DNA of 64,000 nt from assembly GCA_964556115.1 (NCBI GenBank), contig CAZKVC010000002.1, positions 62,001-126,000 on the forward strand. Direction: 5' to 3'. The notes below the pieces were generated by a model, which did not search any database, was not told the DNA's origin, and worked only from the letters and a program-made list of their open reading frames with translations. Source of the stretch: Parvularcula sp964556115. GTDB taxonomy: Bacteria > Pseudomonadota > Alphaproteobacteria > Caulobacterales > Parvularculaceae. Position numbers and translations under genes: made by a program. Below, in pieces: positions 42,501 through 49,716 of the stretch (positions are counted from its first letter, which is position 1; each line of letters starts with the position of its first letter).

Positions 42501-43286
42501 ATGAACGCTCTCAACATCGCAGCCACCGGCATGGCCGCCCAGCAGAGACGGGTTTCGACGATCGCCAATAATATCGCCAACATGTCGACGACCGCCTATG
42601 CGCCGCGGCGGGCCGCCTTTGCGGACCTCATGTACCGGCAGGAAGTCACACCGGGCGTCCTCAGCTCACGGACGGGAACCATCGTGCCCGGAGGCGTGCA
42701 GCTCGGCATCGGGGTGCGGACCGCTTCGGTGGTGGCCGAACAGCAGCAGGGACCGCTGTCCAACACCGGCGGCGATCTCGACATCGCCATCGAGGGGCGC
42801 GGCTGGTTCGACGTCGAGATGCCCTCGGGCGAGCAGGTCTTCACCCGTGATGGCCGGTTCTCCTTGGCTCCGGACGGGACGATCGTAACGGCCGAAGGCT
42901 TCCCGCTCTCCGGCGGCATCGCCATTCCGGAGCAGGCCCGCAGCGTCAGGATCGGCGCGGACGGACAGGTCTTCGCCGTCTTCGCGGATGGCACACCGCC
43001 CCAGGAAGTCGGGATCGTCAGCCTGACGACCTTCACCAACGATGCGGGCCTCGAGGCGCTAGGCGGCAACCTCTTCAGGCAGACCGAAGCCTCCGGCCCG
43101 CCGCTCGGTGGCCTTGCCGGGGTCGATGGCGCAGGCTTCATGCGCCAGGGGTTTCTTGAAGACAGCTCGGTCGATGTGGTATCCGAGATTGCCGACCTGA
43201 TCGAGGCGCAGCGCGGCTATGAACTCAACTCCAAGGTCATGACGGCCGCGGACGAAATGCTCGCCGCCGCAACCCGTATCCGATGA
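42501..43286 (+). CDS. flgG: Flagellar distal-rod protein FlgG
   Basis: A 261-residue distal-rod subunit. It starts MNALNIAATGMAAQQRRVSTIANNIANMSTTAYAPRRA and ends GFLEDSSVDVVSEIADLIEAQRGYELNSKVMTAADEML, both typical. FlgF and FlgG share the fold but FlgG keeps the longer N-terminal region that sets rod length. Overlaps flgA by ATGA. Confidence 0.96.
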   Translation: MNALNIAATGMAAQQRRVSTIANNIANMSTTAYAPRRAAFADLMYRQEVTPGVLSSRTGTIVPGGVQLGIGVRTASVVAEQQQGPLSNTGGDLDIAIEGRGWFDVEMPSGEQVFTRDGRFSLAPDGTIVTAEGFPLSGGIAIPEQARSVRIGADGQVFAVFADGTPPQEVGIVSLTTFTNDAGLEALGGNLFRQTEASGPPLGGLAGVDGAGFMRQGFLEDSSVDVVSEIADLIEAQRGYELNSKVMTAADEMLAAATRIR

Positions 43287-43678
43287 TCCGGCTGCTGTTC
43301 ATCGCTCTCGCGGCGACATCCTCCGCCAGCGCGGAAGTCAGGGCGGCGCGCGCGGTACCCGCCGGGTCGGTGCTCGATGCGCAGGATATTGCCTCCGGTA
43401 CCGACGCGGAGAAGCAGGCGTTTCTAGGCATGGAAGCCCGGCGGCCCCTTCGCCCCGGGCAGGTCTTGCGGCGCTATGACGTCACCCTGCCGACCGCCGT
43501 CAGGCGCCAGTCCGCGGTGATCGTCCTTTTCCGCCGCGGCAGCCTGACTCTGCGTACGGAGGGACGCGCCCTTGGCGCAGGACAGATCGGTGAGATGGTG
43601 AATATCGCTCTGCCTGCGCGCAAGAAACCCGTCATGGGACGGATCACCGGGCCGGGCCAGGTGGAGGTTGGCGGATGA
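43283..43678 (+). CDS. flgA: Flagellar P-ring chaperone FlgA (short form)
   Basis: A 131-residue periplasmic chaperone needed for FlgI P-ring assembly. The signal peptide is MIRLLFIALAATSSASA. A SAF domain follows (VRAARAVPAGSVLDAQDI, about 20-75) and a C-terminal stretch GQIGEMVNIALPARKKPVMGRI. It is shorter than the 220-residue enterobacterial protein and lacks the N-terminal extra domain, as in other alphaproteobacteria. Overlaps both neighbours. Confidence 0.9.
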   Translation: MIRLLFIALAATSSASAEVRAARAVPAGSVLDAQDIASGTDAEKQAFLGMEARRPLRPGQVLRRYDVTLPTAVRRQSAVIVLFRRGSLTLRTEGRALGAGQIGEMVNIALPARKKPVMGRITGPGQVEVGG

Positions 43679-44343
43679 GCAGGCACGTTCTCTGTCTCGC
43701 GATCCTCGTTTCCGCCTGTGCGTCGGGCCCTCAGGCAACTGCCGACCGGCCGCGCGACCTGGACGAGGACATGAAACGCCCGCCCTCGGCATCGCTCTGG
43801 AACCAGGACCCGGAGAGCCTGTTCGGCAACCGACGCGCACGGGAGGTGGGTGACATCCTCACCGTGCTGGTCGAGATCGACGACCAGGCGCAGATCCTCA
43901 ATGATACCCAGCGCAACAGGACCAACGACCGCAGCCTCGATATGCCTTCCGCACTCGGACTGCCCCAATGGGCCGAGCGTAACCTGCCGGATGGTGCAGG
44001 ACTTTCGCCGGGTGTCGAGATCTCCAGTCAGGAACGCCTGCGCGGGCAGGGGAACATGCGGCGTCAGGACCGCATCACCTTGCGTCTCGCCGCACGGATC
44101 ACTCACCGCCTGCCGAATGGCGATCTGAAGATCGAAGGCCAGCAGAACGTGCAGGTCGGCTATGACAAGCGGCAGCTCGCAGTGACCGGTATCGTGCGGC
44201 CTGAAGACATTTCCAGTCAGAATACGGTCCAGCATGACCGGATCGCAGAGGCGGATATCCGCTATCTGGGCCGAGGGCCGCTTCAGGGGACCGGCCGCCC
44301 GGGCCTCGGCAACCGCCTGATCGACATCGTCCTGCCGTTCTAA
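43675..44343 (+). CDS. flgH: Flagellar L-ring lipoprotein FlgH
   Basis: Outer-membrane ring protein of 222 residues. A lipobox LVSAC (Cys about 15) follows MSRHVLCLAI. Family motifs are SLFGNRRAREVGDILTVLVEIDDQAQ, LPNGDLKIEGQQNVQV and VTGIVRPEDISSQNTVQHDRIAEADIRYLGRG. A strong terminator follows, ending the motA-flgFGAH operon. Confidence 0.96.
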   Translation: MSRHVLCLAILVSACASGPQATADRPRDLDEDMKRPPSASLWNQDPESLFGNRRAREVGDILTVLVEIDDQAQILNDTQRNRTNDRSLDMPSALGLPQWAERNLPDGAGLSPGVEISSQERLRGQGNMRRQDRITLRLAARITHRLPNGDLKIEGQQNVQVGYDKRQLAVTGIVRPEDISSQNTVQHDRIAEADIRYLGRGPLQGTGRPGLGNRLIDIVLPF

Positions 44344-44355
44344 AGCGACCAAACG

Positions 44356-44389
44356 AAAAGCCCGCCGGTGGGAGCCGGCGGGCTTTTTT
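44356..44389. terminator. Bidirectional terminator after flgH
   Basis: Perfect 13-bp stem AAAAGCCCGCCGG / CCGGCGGGCTTTT followed by TT, loop of 6 bases. It separates flgH from the convergent flgD gene. Confidence 0.92.
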
Positions 44390-44410
44390 CTGATGCGGAA
44401 GAGCGCTTTG

Positions 44411-44671
44411 TCAGCCTTCAGGCTGATCGCCTTCGCGCATCATGGCGACGAGTTCACCGAGCTGCCGATTCATCTCCACCTGCTGCTCGAGGCTGCTGAT
44501 CGTCGCCAGCTGGTCGATGAACTGATTGCCGTCGAGCGGATCGAGAGGGTCCTGGTTCTCAAGTTGCGTGGTCAGGAGGCGGAGGAACTGGTCCGAGAGT
44601 TCCTTCTGGTTCGATGTCAGGGCTGAGCTGTCCTGTGTTTTGGAAGAAGCGGTGAGGGGCGTGATATTCAA
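44411..44671 (-). CDS. flgD: Short FlgD (hook-capping N-terminal domain only)
   Basis: An 86-residue protein consisting of the FlgD N-terminal segment alone (SDQFLRLLTTQLENQDPLDPLDGNQFIDQLATISSLEQQ), which is needed for export and cap assembly. The usual FlgD of about 220 residues also has a tudor and an Ig-like domain; these are absent, and the next 60 bases hold only the terminator. It follows fliK by 9 bases on the minus strand. Some alphaproteobacteria have short FlgD proteins, but this one is at the low end. Confidence 0.85.
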   Translation of the reverse strand: MNITPLTASSKTQDSSALTSNQKELSDQFLRLLTTQLENQDPLDPLDGNQFIDQLATISSLEQQVEMNRQLGELVAMMREGDQPEG

Positions 44672-44680
44672 GATGATCTC

Positions 44681-45757
44681 CTAGAAGGTAACGTCGAGCT
44701 GGCCATCATGGACGGACATGACGGGGCCAAGGGGGCCGGGAGCGGCCGCAGGGCTCGCAAGCTGGAATTCCTGGAAAACGGCTTGCCCGTTACGGTCCGT
44801 TTCGCCCTGCGCCTGCCGCCATTCGAGCTCCACATCGCCAAAGCCTTCAGACTGAAGATCTTCGGTCAGTTGCGAAGCGCTTTTGCGCAGGAGGTCGAGG
44901 GTCTCGGGATCCGCGACAAGGACCACGGCTTTCACCGAACCCGAACGCGCGACTTCGAATTCCATCTGGACCCGTCCGAGTTCCGGCGGATCGAGCTGCA
45001 CCTCGATCATCCGGCCTTCGCCGCGTTGAGCGACCGCAGCGCGAAGCTGGTCGGCAGGGGCGGAGGATGCCGGGGCGGGAGCGTTGTCCGGCCTGGCAGC
45101 CGAGTTGGTTTGCACGGCCTGCGTTCCAGGGGCTGTGCCTTGAGCCGACATGGGTTCGCCCCGGCCCACCGGTGGCTCGGAAGACAGCATTCCCGCGTTC
45201 GCCAGCTTCGCGGAAGGAAGAACCGCTTCAGGACGGGCAGGCCCCGGTTGCTCCTGAAGAGTTCCGCTTGCGGCCTTCTGCGTCGCGGGTTGCGCGTCTT
45301 TCTCAGCGGCAGCTTCGCCAATGGGCACATGATTCTTGACGCGGTTCGGAAGCGGGAAAGACTGTTCCTTGTACGGATCCTTCATCGCATGGGTGTCCGG
45401 CCCTTCGGGGGTGCCAGCAACCTGCGTTGTTTTCCCCGGGGCGGTTCCGTCAGCAGATTCAGCCTGCCCGAGACCCAAAACCCGCGCGCTGCCGTTGCCT
45501 GCCTCTACCCCTTGGGTGATCGTAGCAGTCTGCAAGGAAAGCTTCGCCTCGCCCGCCTTGGTTGCCTGAACGCCCGTGGACAGCGCCATGAGGGCCTGCC
45601 CCGATGTTTCACCGGCGGTGTGGGCGAGGACGGTCAGTTCGTCCTTCGCCGCCATCAGTCCCGCGAAGACCGGAGCCTCCTCCGCTGCGCCCGGAGGGGT
45701 GGGTTTTCCAGCCTTCGCGTTCGCGACTGGGGGGGAGGGCGGAATGATCATCTGCAT
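44681..45757 (-). CDS. fliK: Flagellar hook-length control protein FliK-like
   Basis: A 358-residue secreted ruler protein. The N-terminal 240 residues are Ala/Pro/Thr-rich and poorly conserved. The C-terminal Flg_hook domain (about 250-325) carries MIEVQLDPPELGRVQMEFEV, VLVADPETLDLLRKSASQLTEDLQ and GFGDVELEW, which switches FlhB export specificity. ATG 45757 is used; ATG 45751 is as good. It is divergent from the flgJ-like gene with a CtrA box between. Confidence 0.85.
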   Translation of the reverse strand: MQMIIPPSPPVANAKAGKPTPPGAAEEAPVFAGLMAAKDELTVLAHTAGETSGQALMALSTGVQATKAGEAKLSLQTATITQGVEAGNGSARVLGLGQAESADGTAPGKTTQVAGTPEGPDTHAMKDPYKEQSFPLPNRVKNHVPIGEAAAEKDAQPATQKAASGTLQEQPGPARPEAVLPSAKLANAGMLSSEPPVGRGEPMSAQGTAPGTQAVQTNSAARPDNAPAPASSAPADQLRAAVAQRGEGRMIEVQLDPPELGRVQMEFEVARSGSVKAVVLVADPETLDLLRKSASQLTEDLQSEGFGDVELEWRQAQGETDRNGQAVFQEFQLASPAAAPGPLGPVMSVHDGQLDVTF

Positions 45758-45780
45758 GACGACGATCTCGCACGTCAACC

Positions 45781-45795
45781 TTAATGCAACCTTTA
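45781..45795. promoter_or_regulatory. CtrA box between fliK and flgJ-like genes
   Basis: TTAA-N7-TTTA, one mismatch from consensus, 24 bases upstream of the fliK start on one side and 42 bases from the flgJ-like start on the other. It could serve either or both divergent operons. Confidence 0.55.
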
Positions 45796-45836
45796 CGGGT
45801 GAGGTGCTTGGAGCAATACAGATAAGCGAGGTGATT

Positions 45837-46103
45837 ATGGAATTGGTAGGAATGAAGGCCGCGCAGGTCACGGACCGCCGCCAGGGCCCCGAATGGCAGG
45901 CGGCGCTGGAGCTTCAGACAGCGCTCTTCGCCGACATGCTGCGGCACGGGGGGTTGGCGGAGGCTTTCTCGACCGGATCGGGGCCTCTCGATTCCATGAC
46001 AGGGCAGATGCTGCAGGTGGTGGCGGAAGACCTCTCGCGCCACGACCAGTCCCTTGCCGAGCGTCTCTACAAGACCATGGTCACTTCATCGTCCAAGGAC
46101 TGA
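45837..46103 (+). CDS. FlgJ N-terminal-like rod-binding protein (small)
   Basis: An 88-residue protein with the pattern of the FlgJ rod-cap N-terminal domain: FADMLRHGGLAEAF, MTGQMLQVVAEDLSRHDQSLAERLYKTM. It has no muramidase domain. ATG 45837 follows GCGAGGTGATT. An open frame upstream in the same phase lies over the fliK gene and is not used. Position before flagellin, among rod and hook genes, supports a rod role. Weakly conserved, so the name is tentative. Confidence 0.6.
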   Translation: MELVGMKAAQVTDRRQGPEWQAALELQTALFADMLRHGGLAEAFSTGSGPLDSMTGQMLQVVAEDLSRHDQSLAERLYKTMVTSSSKD

Positions 46104-46259
46104 CGATTGGTATCCGGCTTATTTCTATCTCCTCCTTGCCAGGCTTCACGAGGAATTAAGCCTTGCAACCTAGGGTGGGTCGGCAATCGGAAGTTGCAGC
46201 AAGCCGCAGGCCCGGGGATGCCGGTGACCGTGCAGGCAGACAACAGGACTTGAGAGCCC

Positions 46260-47513
46260 ATGCCCTCGATCAATTTCAACCAATCCGCACAAGTTGCACT
46301 GATGACGCTGAACCGCGTCAACAAGAACCTGTTCCAGGTGCAGGACATGATCTCGACCGGCAAGAAGGTCGCGACCGCCAAGGACAACGCCGCTGTCTGG
46401 GCCATCAGTACCGTGATGGATTCTGACATCAAAGGTTTCCAGCAGATCACCGACAGCCTCAACCTCGGTAGCTCGACGGTTGAAGTCGCGCGCGCCGCGT
46501 CCGAGCAGGTCACGAACCTCCTCAACAACGTCAAGGCCAAGATCGTCGCCGCGCAGGAGCAGAACGTCGACCGCGCCGCCATTCAGCGGGACATCGACGC
46601 GCTGAAAGGTCAGGTCACCTCGATCATCGATTCGGCGCAGTTCAACGGCCTGAACCTCCTCAAGGGCGGCGATGACGTGAACGTCCTATCGTCCCTCAAC
46701 CGCTCCGCCGGCGGTACGGTCAGCACCACCGACATCACCGTCACCCGCGCCGACCTCCGCCTCGTCGAGGGCGTGGCGGGCACGACCACGGCGGTGACCG
46801 CGACCGAAGCAGGCGATATTACTCTTTCCAACTCCGGCTCCTTCGCGGACGGCGTTGCGAACACGATCACCATCGCTGCCGACGGCGGCAGTACCTCGAT
46901 CGCGGGCGGTTACACCTTCAACATCGATCTTGGCGGTGCGAGCGTTCAGTATATCGCTGCCGAGAACGACACCATCAACGACGTGGCGCAAGGGCTGAGC
47001 GATGCTCTGCAGGAGCGTTTTGCGGAGATGGAAGCCAACTCTCCGGGTTCCGCGCCGGACGTTACGATCTCTCTGACCCTCGGTACCGATCCTTCAACCC
47101 AGGACGCGGTGATCAACGTGACCACGAACAGCGGTGGTCCGCTGGCCGTGACCTCTTCGGTCTACACGGACGGTACCGCGGGTGGTGATCTGGGCCGCCT
47201 CAACGCCCTGGATATCAACACTGCAGACGAGACCATCGTCGACCAGGCGCTTCTCGACATCGAAGACATGATCTCCGACGTCATCGACGCAACCGCATCC
47301 TTCGGCTCGGTTCAGAACCGCATCGACATCCAGAACGACTTCGTCACTTCGCTGATTTCCTCTCTTCAGTCGGGCGTGTCGTCCCTGACCGATGCGAACC
47401 TCGAAGAGGCTTCGGCTCGCTTGCAGGCCCTGCAGGTGCAGCAGCAGCTCAACATTCAGGCCCTGTCGATCGCGAATGCCGCACCGCAGGCCCTGCTGGC
47501 ACTCTTCCGTTAA
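46260..47513 (+). CDS. Flagellin
   Basis: Filament subunit of 417 residues. The conserved N-terminal D0/D1 region (SINFNQSAQVALMTLNRVNKNL, ISTGKKVATAKDNAAVWAIS) and C-terminal D1/D0 region (SFGSVQNRIDIQNDFVTSLI, NLEEASARLQALQVQQQLNIQALSIANAAPQALLALF) flank a variable Asp/Thr-rich D2 region of about 190 residues. The TLR5-type epitope of gamma-proteobacteria is altered, as usual in alphaproteobacteria. The 156-base leader shows no exact sigma-54 or sigma-28 site. Confidence 0.96.
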   Translation: MPSINFNQSAQVALMTLNRVNKNLFQVQDMISTGKKVATAKDNAAVWAISTVMDSDIKGFQQITDSLNLGSSTVEVARAASEQVTNLLNNVKAKIVAAQEQNVDRAAIQRDIDALKGQVTSIIDSAQFNGLNLLKGGDDVNVLSSLNRSAGGTVSTTDITVTRADLRLVEGVAGTTTAVTATEAGDITLSNSGSFADGVANTITIAADGGSTSIAGGYTFNIDLGGASVQYIAAENDTINDVAQGLSDALQERFAEMEANSPGSAPDVTISLTLGTDPSTQDAVINVTTNSGGPLAVTSSVYTDGTAGGDLGRLNALDINTADETIVDQALLDIEDMISDVIDATASFGSVQNRIDIQNDFVTSLISSLQSGVSSLTDANLEEASARLQALQVQQQLNIQALSIANAAPQALLALFR

Positions 47514-47531
47514 CGGGAGAGTCCATCCCTC

Positions 47532-47560
47532 GCGGCCGGCATCCCGCCCATGCCGGCCGC
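47532..47560 (+). terminator. Strong hairpin after flagellin gene
   Basis: Perfect 11-bp stem GCGGCCGGCAT / ATGCCGGCCGC with a 7-base loop, followed by ATTTC. It likely ends or protects the abundant flagellin mRNA while allowing some read-through to flaF-flbT. Confidence 0.75.
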
Positions 47561-47590
47561 ATTTCAGCTCAAAGTGTATGGAAAGCTTCG

Positions 47591-47962
47591 ATGAAACCAG
47601 TCGATTATGGAACCGTGCAGCGGCAGACCGCAGGTGGCCGCACGGCGGAGCGCGAAATTCTCGGGCGGGTCAATGCCCGCCTTCGCACCGCCGATGCGTC
47701 CAGCATCAGTGGTCTCGCCATGCTGCATGAAGCGCTGCGGATGAACCGCAACATCTGGATGACCTTCGCCGTCGATCTGGCGTCGCCGAGAAATCCGCTT
47801 CCGGATCAATTGAAGGGTCAGATGATTTCGCTGGCTGGTTTCATCGAACGCCATACGGCCCAGGCCGCCAAGGACCGGACCATGCTCGAGACCTTCATCT
47901 CGATCAACGAGACCATCATCGCAGGGCTGTCCGGCGTGGTGGAGGAGGGCGCGGCGGCGTGA
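47591..47962 (+). CDS. flaF: Flagellin biosynthesis regulator FlaF
   Basis: A 123-residue alphaproteobacterial protein that promotes flagellin synthesis or secretion. It shows TAEREILGRVNARLR, RNRNIWMTFAVDLASPRNPLPDQLKGQMISLAGFIERHT-type sequence and an acidic end. It overlaps flbT by GTGA, and FlaF and FlbT act as opposing partners on flagellin mRNA in Caulobacter. Confidence 0.92.
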   Translation: MKPVDYGTVQRQTAGGRTAEREILGRVNARLRTADASSISGLAMLHEALRMNRNIWMTFAVDLASPRNPLPDQLKGQMISLAGFIERHTAQAAKDRTMLETFISINETIIAGLSGVVEEGAAA

Positions 47963-48381
47963 CCGGTCTGATCCTCAATCTCAGGCCGTGGGAAACCTTC
48001 CTGGTCGGCGACCTCGTTCTTCAGAATGGTGGCCGACGGGCCCAGCTCCGGGTGCGTGACGACAATGCCGGCGTGCTGCGGCTTTCCGATGCCCTCCATC
48101 CCAACCAGGTCGTCTCGCCGCTGACCCGCGCCTATTACGCAGCGCAGCTTCTTCTTCTCGGCAAGGAGGAATGCGGCGCTTCGCTCTCCCTGCTGCTCGG
48201 CCTCTTGCAGGAGCTTGAGGAGGCTCTTGGCGATACCCACACCATCGCCGATGCGCTCCGCCACGCTTCGGACCGCCGTTTTCACAAGGTTCTCAGGACC
48301 CTGAGGCCGCTCCTGCCCGAAGAGGCCCTGCTTCTTTCGCGGCGGCAGTTGCAGGAAGAAAGTGGCACGTGTGTGGGTTGA
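47959..48381 (+). CDS. flbT: Flagellin mRNA regulator FlbT
   Basis: A 140-residue post-transcriptional regulator of flagellin. It begins MTGLILNLRPWETFLVGDLVLQNGGRRAQLRVRDD and has the family region LTRAYYAAQLLLLG. In Caulobacter FlbT binds the flagellin leader and blocks translation until the hook is complete. GTG start 47959 overlaps the flaF stop. Confidence 0.92.
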   Translation: MTGLILNLRPWETFLVGDLVLQNGGRRAQLRVRDDNAGVLRLSDALHPNQVVSPLTRAYYAAQLLLLGKEECGASLSLLLGLLQELEEALGDTHTIADALRHASDRRFHKVLRTLRPLLPEEALLLSRRQLQEESGTCVG

Positions 48382-48386
48382 GAGCG

Positions 48387-48412
48387 GTAAGGCCCCGTTA
48401 ACCATGCGGTAA
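48387..48412. promoter_or_regulatory. Two overlapping CtrA boxes upstream of flgB
   Basis: GTAA-N7-TTAA (48387-48401) and TTAA-N7-GTAA (48398-48412) share the central TTAACC. The first matches the motA upstream sequence closely (GGTAAG-CCCCGTTAACC). The pair lies 50-75 bases before the flgB ATG and also just past the flbT stop. Good candidate for CtrA activation of the flgBC-fliEQ-flhA-fliR-flhB operon. Confidence 0.65.
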
Positions 48413-48461
48413 CCGCTCTTTCGCTAATCCTGTCCCTGACGAAGACATCGGGGCAGACATC

Positions 48462-48776
48462 ATGCTGACGGATCTTTCCGTACTCAAACTGACAGGTGCG
48501 ATGGCGCGGCACTCAGGCCATGCCAACGCAGTCACCGCCGACAATCTGGCACGGGCCGACATCCCGGGCGCAAAAGCGCGCGCCACGGAAGAATTTCGCG
48601 ATGCGCTTGCTGGCAGAAGGGCCGGTGCGCCGCAGATCGACGAGCTGAACCGGCCGATCAGTACAGAAACGGAAATGCTCTCCATGGCGCGTCATGCGGG
48701 GCGTCACGACGCGGCCCTTGGCGCGTGGAAGAGCACGCTCGGCCTGATGCGGCTCGCGCTGTCGCGGCCGGAGTAG
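48462..48776 (+). CDS. flgB: Flagellar basal-body rod protein FlgB
   Basis: A 104-residue proximal-rod subunit. The N-terminal helix pattern ARHSGHANAVTADNLARADIPGAKAR is the FlgB rod motif and the protein ends in a C-terminal helix (ALGAWKSTLGLMRLAL). It is slightly short for the family but complete. First gene of the seven-gene export/rod operon. Confidence 0.9.
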   Translation: MLTDLSVLKLTGAMARHSGHANAVTADNLARADIPGAKARATEEFRDALAGRRAGAPQIDELNRPISTETEMLSMARHAGRHDAALGAWKSTLGLMRLALSRPE

Positions 48777-48781
48777 GCGCC

Positions 48782-49162
48782 ATGAGCGATCCGATCACCT
48801 CCGCCCTTTCGGCTTCCTCGTCGGGCATGAGCGCCCAGAGCCACCGTTTGCGTTTTTCGTCCGAGAACCTCTCCAACGTCGATACGCCCGGCTACAAGCG
48901 CAAGCTCATGTTCCTTCGCGAGATGGGTGAAGGCGGTGTGCGCATCAGTCGGCAGGGCCTCAGCAGCAAGCCCGGGCAGGAGCGCTACGACCCAGCTCAT
49001 CCGCTAGCAGATCAAAACGGCATGGTCACCATGTCGAACGTCGATCTGATGACGGAACTGGCCGATGCCCGCGAGGCCCGCCGGTCCTTCGACGCGAACC
49101 TTCAGGCTTTCCGCCAGGCCCAGGGGTTCTACCGCGGGCTTCTCGATATTCTCAAACGCTAA
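48782..49162 (+). CDS. flgC: Flagellar basal-body rod protein FlgC
   Basis: A 126-residue proximal-rod subunit. It begins ITSALSASSSGMSAQSHRLRFSSENLSNVDTPGYKRK and ends MSNVDLMTELADAREARRSFDANLQAF, both family-typical. Start ATG 48782, 5 bases after flgB. Confidence 0.94.
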   Translation: MSDPITSALSASSSGMSAQSHRLRFSSENLSNVDTPGYKRKLMFLREMGEGGVRISRQGLSSKPGQERYDPAHPLADQNGMVTMSNVDLMTELADAREARRSFDANLQAFRQAQGFYRGLLDILKR

Positions 49163-49174
49163 GGAACTCCAGTT

Positions 49175-49444
49175 ATGAACGTGAACGATCTTGCTGCGCT
49201 CAACGGTTACTCCGCACTCAAACCAGCGCCTGATGGCAACTTACCCGTTGCCGAGATGAGCGAGCGTTTCGCCGCTATCTTCGACAAGGCCGACCAGGCC
49301 GTACAGGGTTTCGCGACCCAGCATGTCGACGCCCAGGCCATGGTGGAAGCGTTGAGCGAGGCGGAGATGGCGCTGCAGACGGCGGTGACTATCCGTGACC
49401 GCGTCGTTGCTGCCTACCAGGAAATCCTCCGGATGCCCCTGTGA
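49175..49444 (+). CDS. fliE: Flagellar hook-basal body complex protein FliE
   Basis: An 89-residue adaptor between MS ring and rod. It has the C-terminal helix SEAEMALQTAVTIRDRVVAAYQEILRMPL typical of FliE. Overlaps fliQ by GTGA. Confidence 0.92.
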   Translation: MNVNDLAALNGYSALKPAPDGNLPVAEMSERFAAIFDKADQAVQGFATQHVDAQAMVEALSEAEMALQTAVTIRDRVVAAYQEILRMPL

Positions 49445-49704
49445 CCGAAGGGGAGGTCCTCGACCTTCTGCGGCTGGCCTTGCGCTCCGGTGCCGTAATG
49501 GCGGCGCCGATCCTGATCGCGGCTCTTCTGGCCGGTCTTGCGATCGGCCTTCTTCAGGCCCTGACCTCGATCCAGGAGCTGACCCTGACCTTCGTGCCGA
49601 AGCTCTTCGTCATCCTGATCATCTTCAGCCTGACCGCCGGCTTCATGGCGGCGACATTGACCAATTTCTTCGAGCGTCAGGTGCTGCCGCTTTTCTTCAT
49701 CTAG
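49441..49704 (+). CDS. fliQ: Flagellar export gate protein FliQ
   Basis: An 87-residue membrane protein with two helices (SGAVMAAPILIAALLAGLAIGLLQALTSIQE; LFVILIIFSLTAGFMAATL) and the conserved LTSIQELTLTFVPK. Part of the FliPQR export pore. GTG start overlaps the fliE stop. fliP is not in the window. Confidence 0.95.
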   Translation: MTEGEVLDLLRLALRSGAVMAAPILIAALLAGLAIGLLQALTSIQELTLTFVPKLFVILIIFSLTAGFMAATLTNFFERQVLPLFFI

Positions 49705-49716
49705 CGACCGGCACGA

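Noticed and set aside
46170..46200. Sigma-54-like GG...TTGC before the flagellin gene
   Set aside because: The spacing between GG and GC is 12 bases where 10 is required, so it is not a valid -24/-12 promoter.
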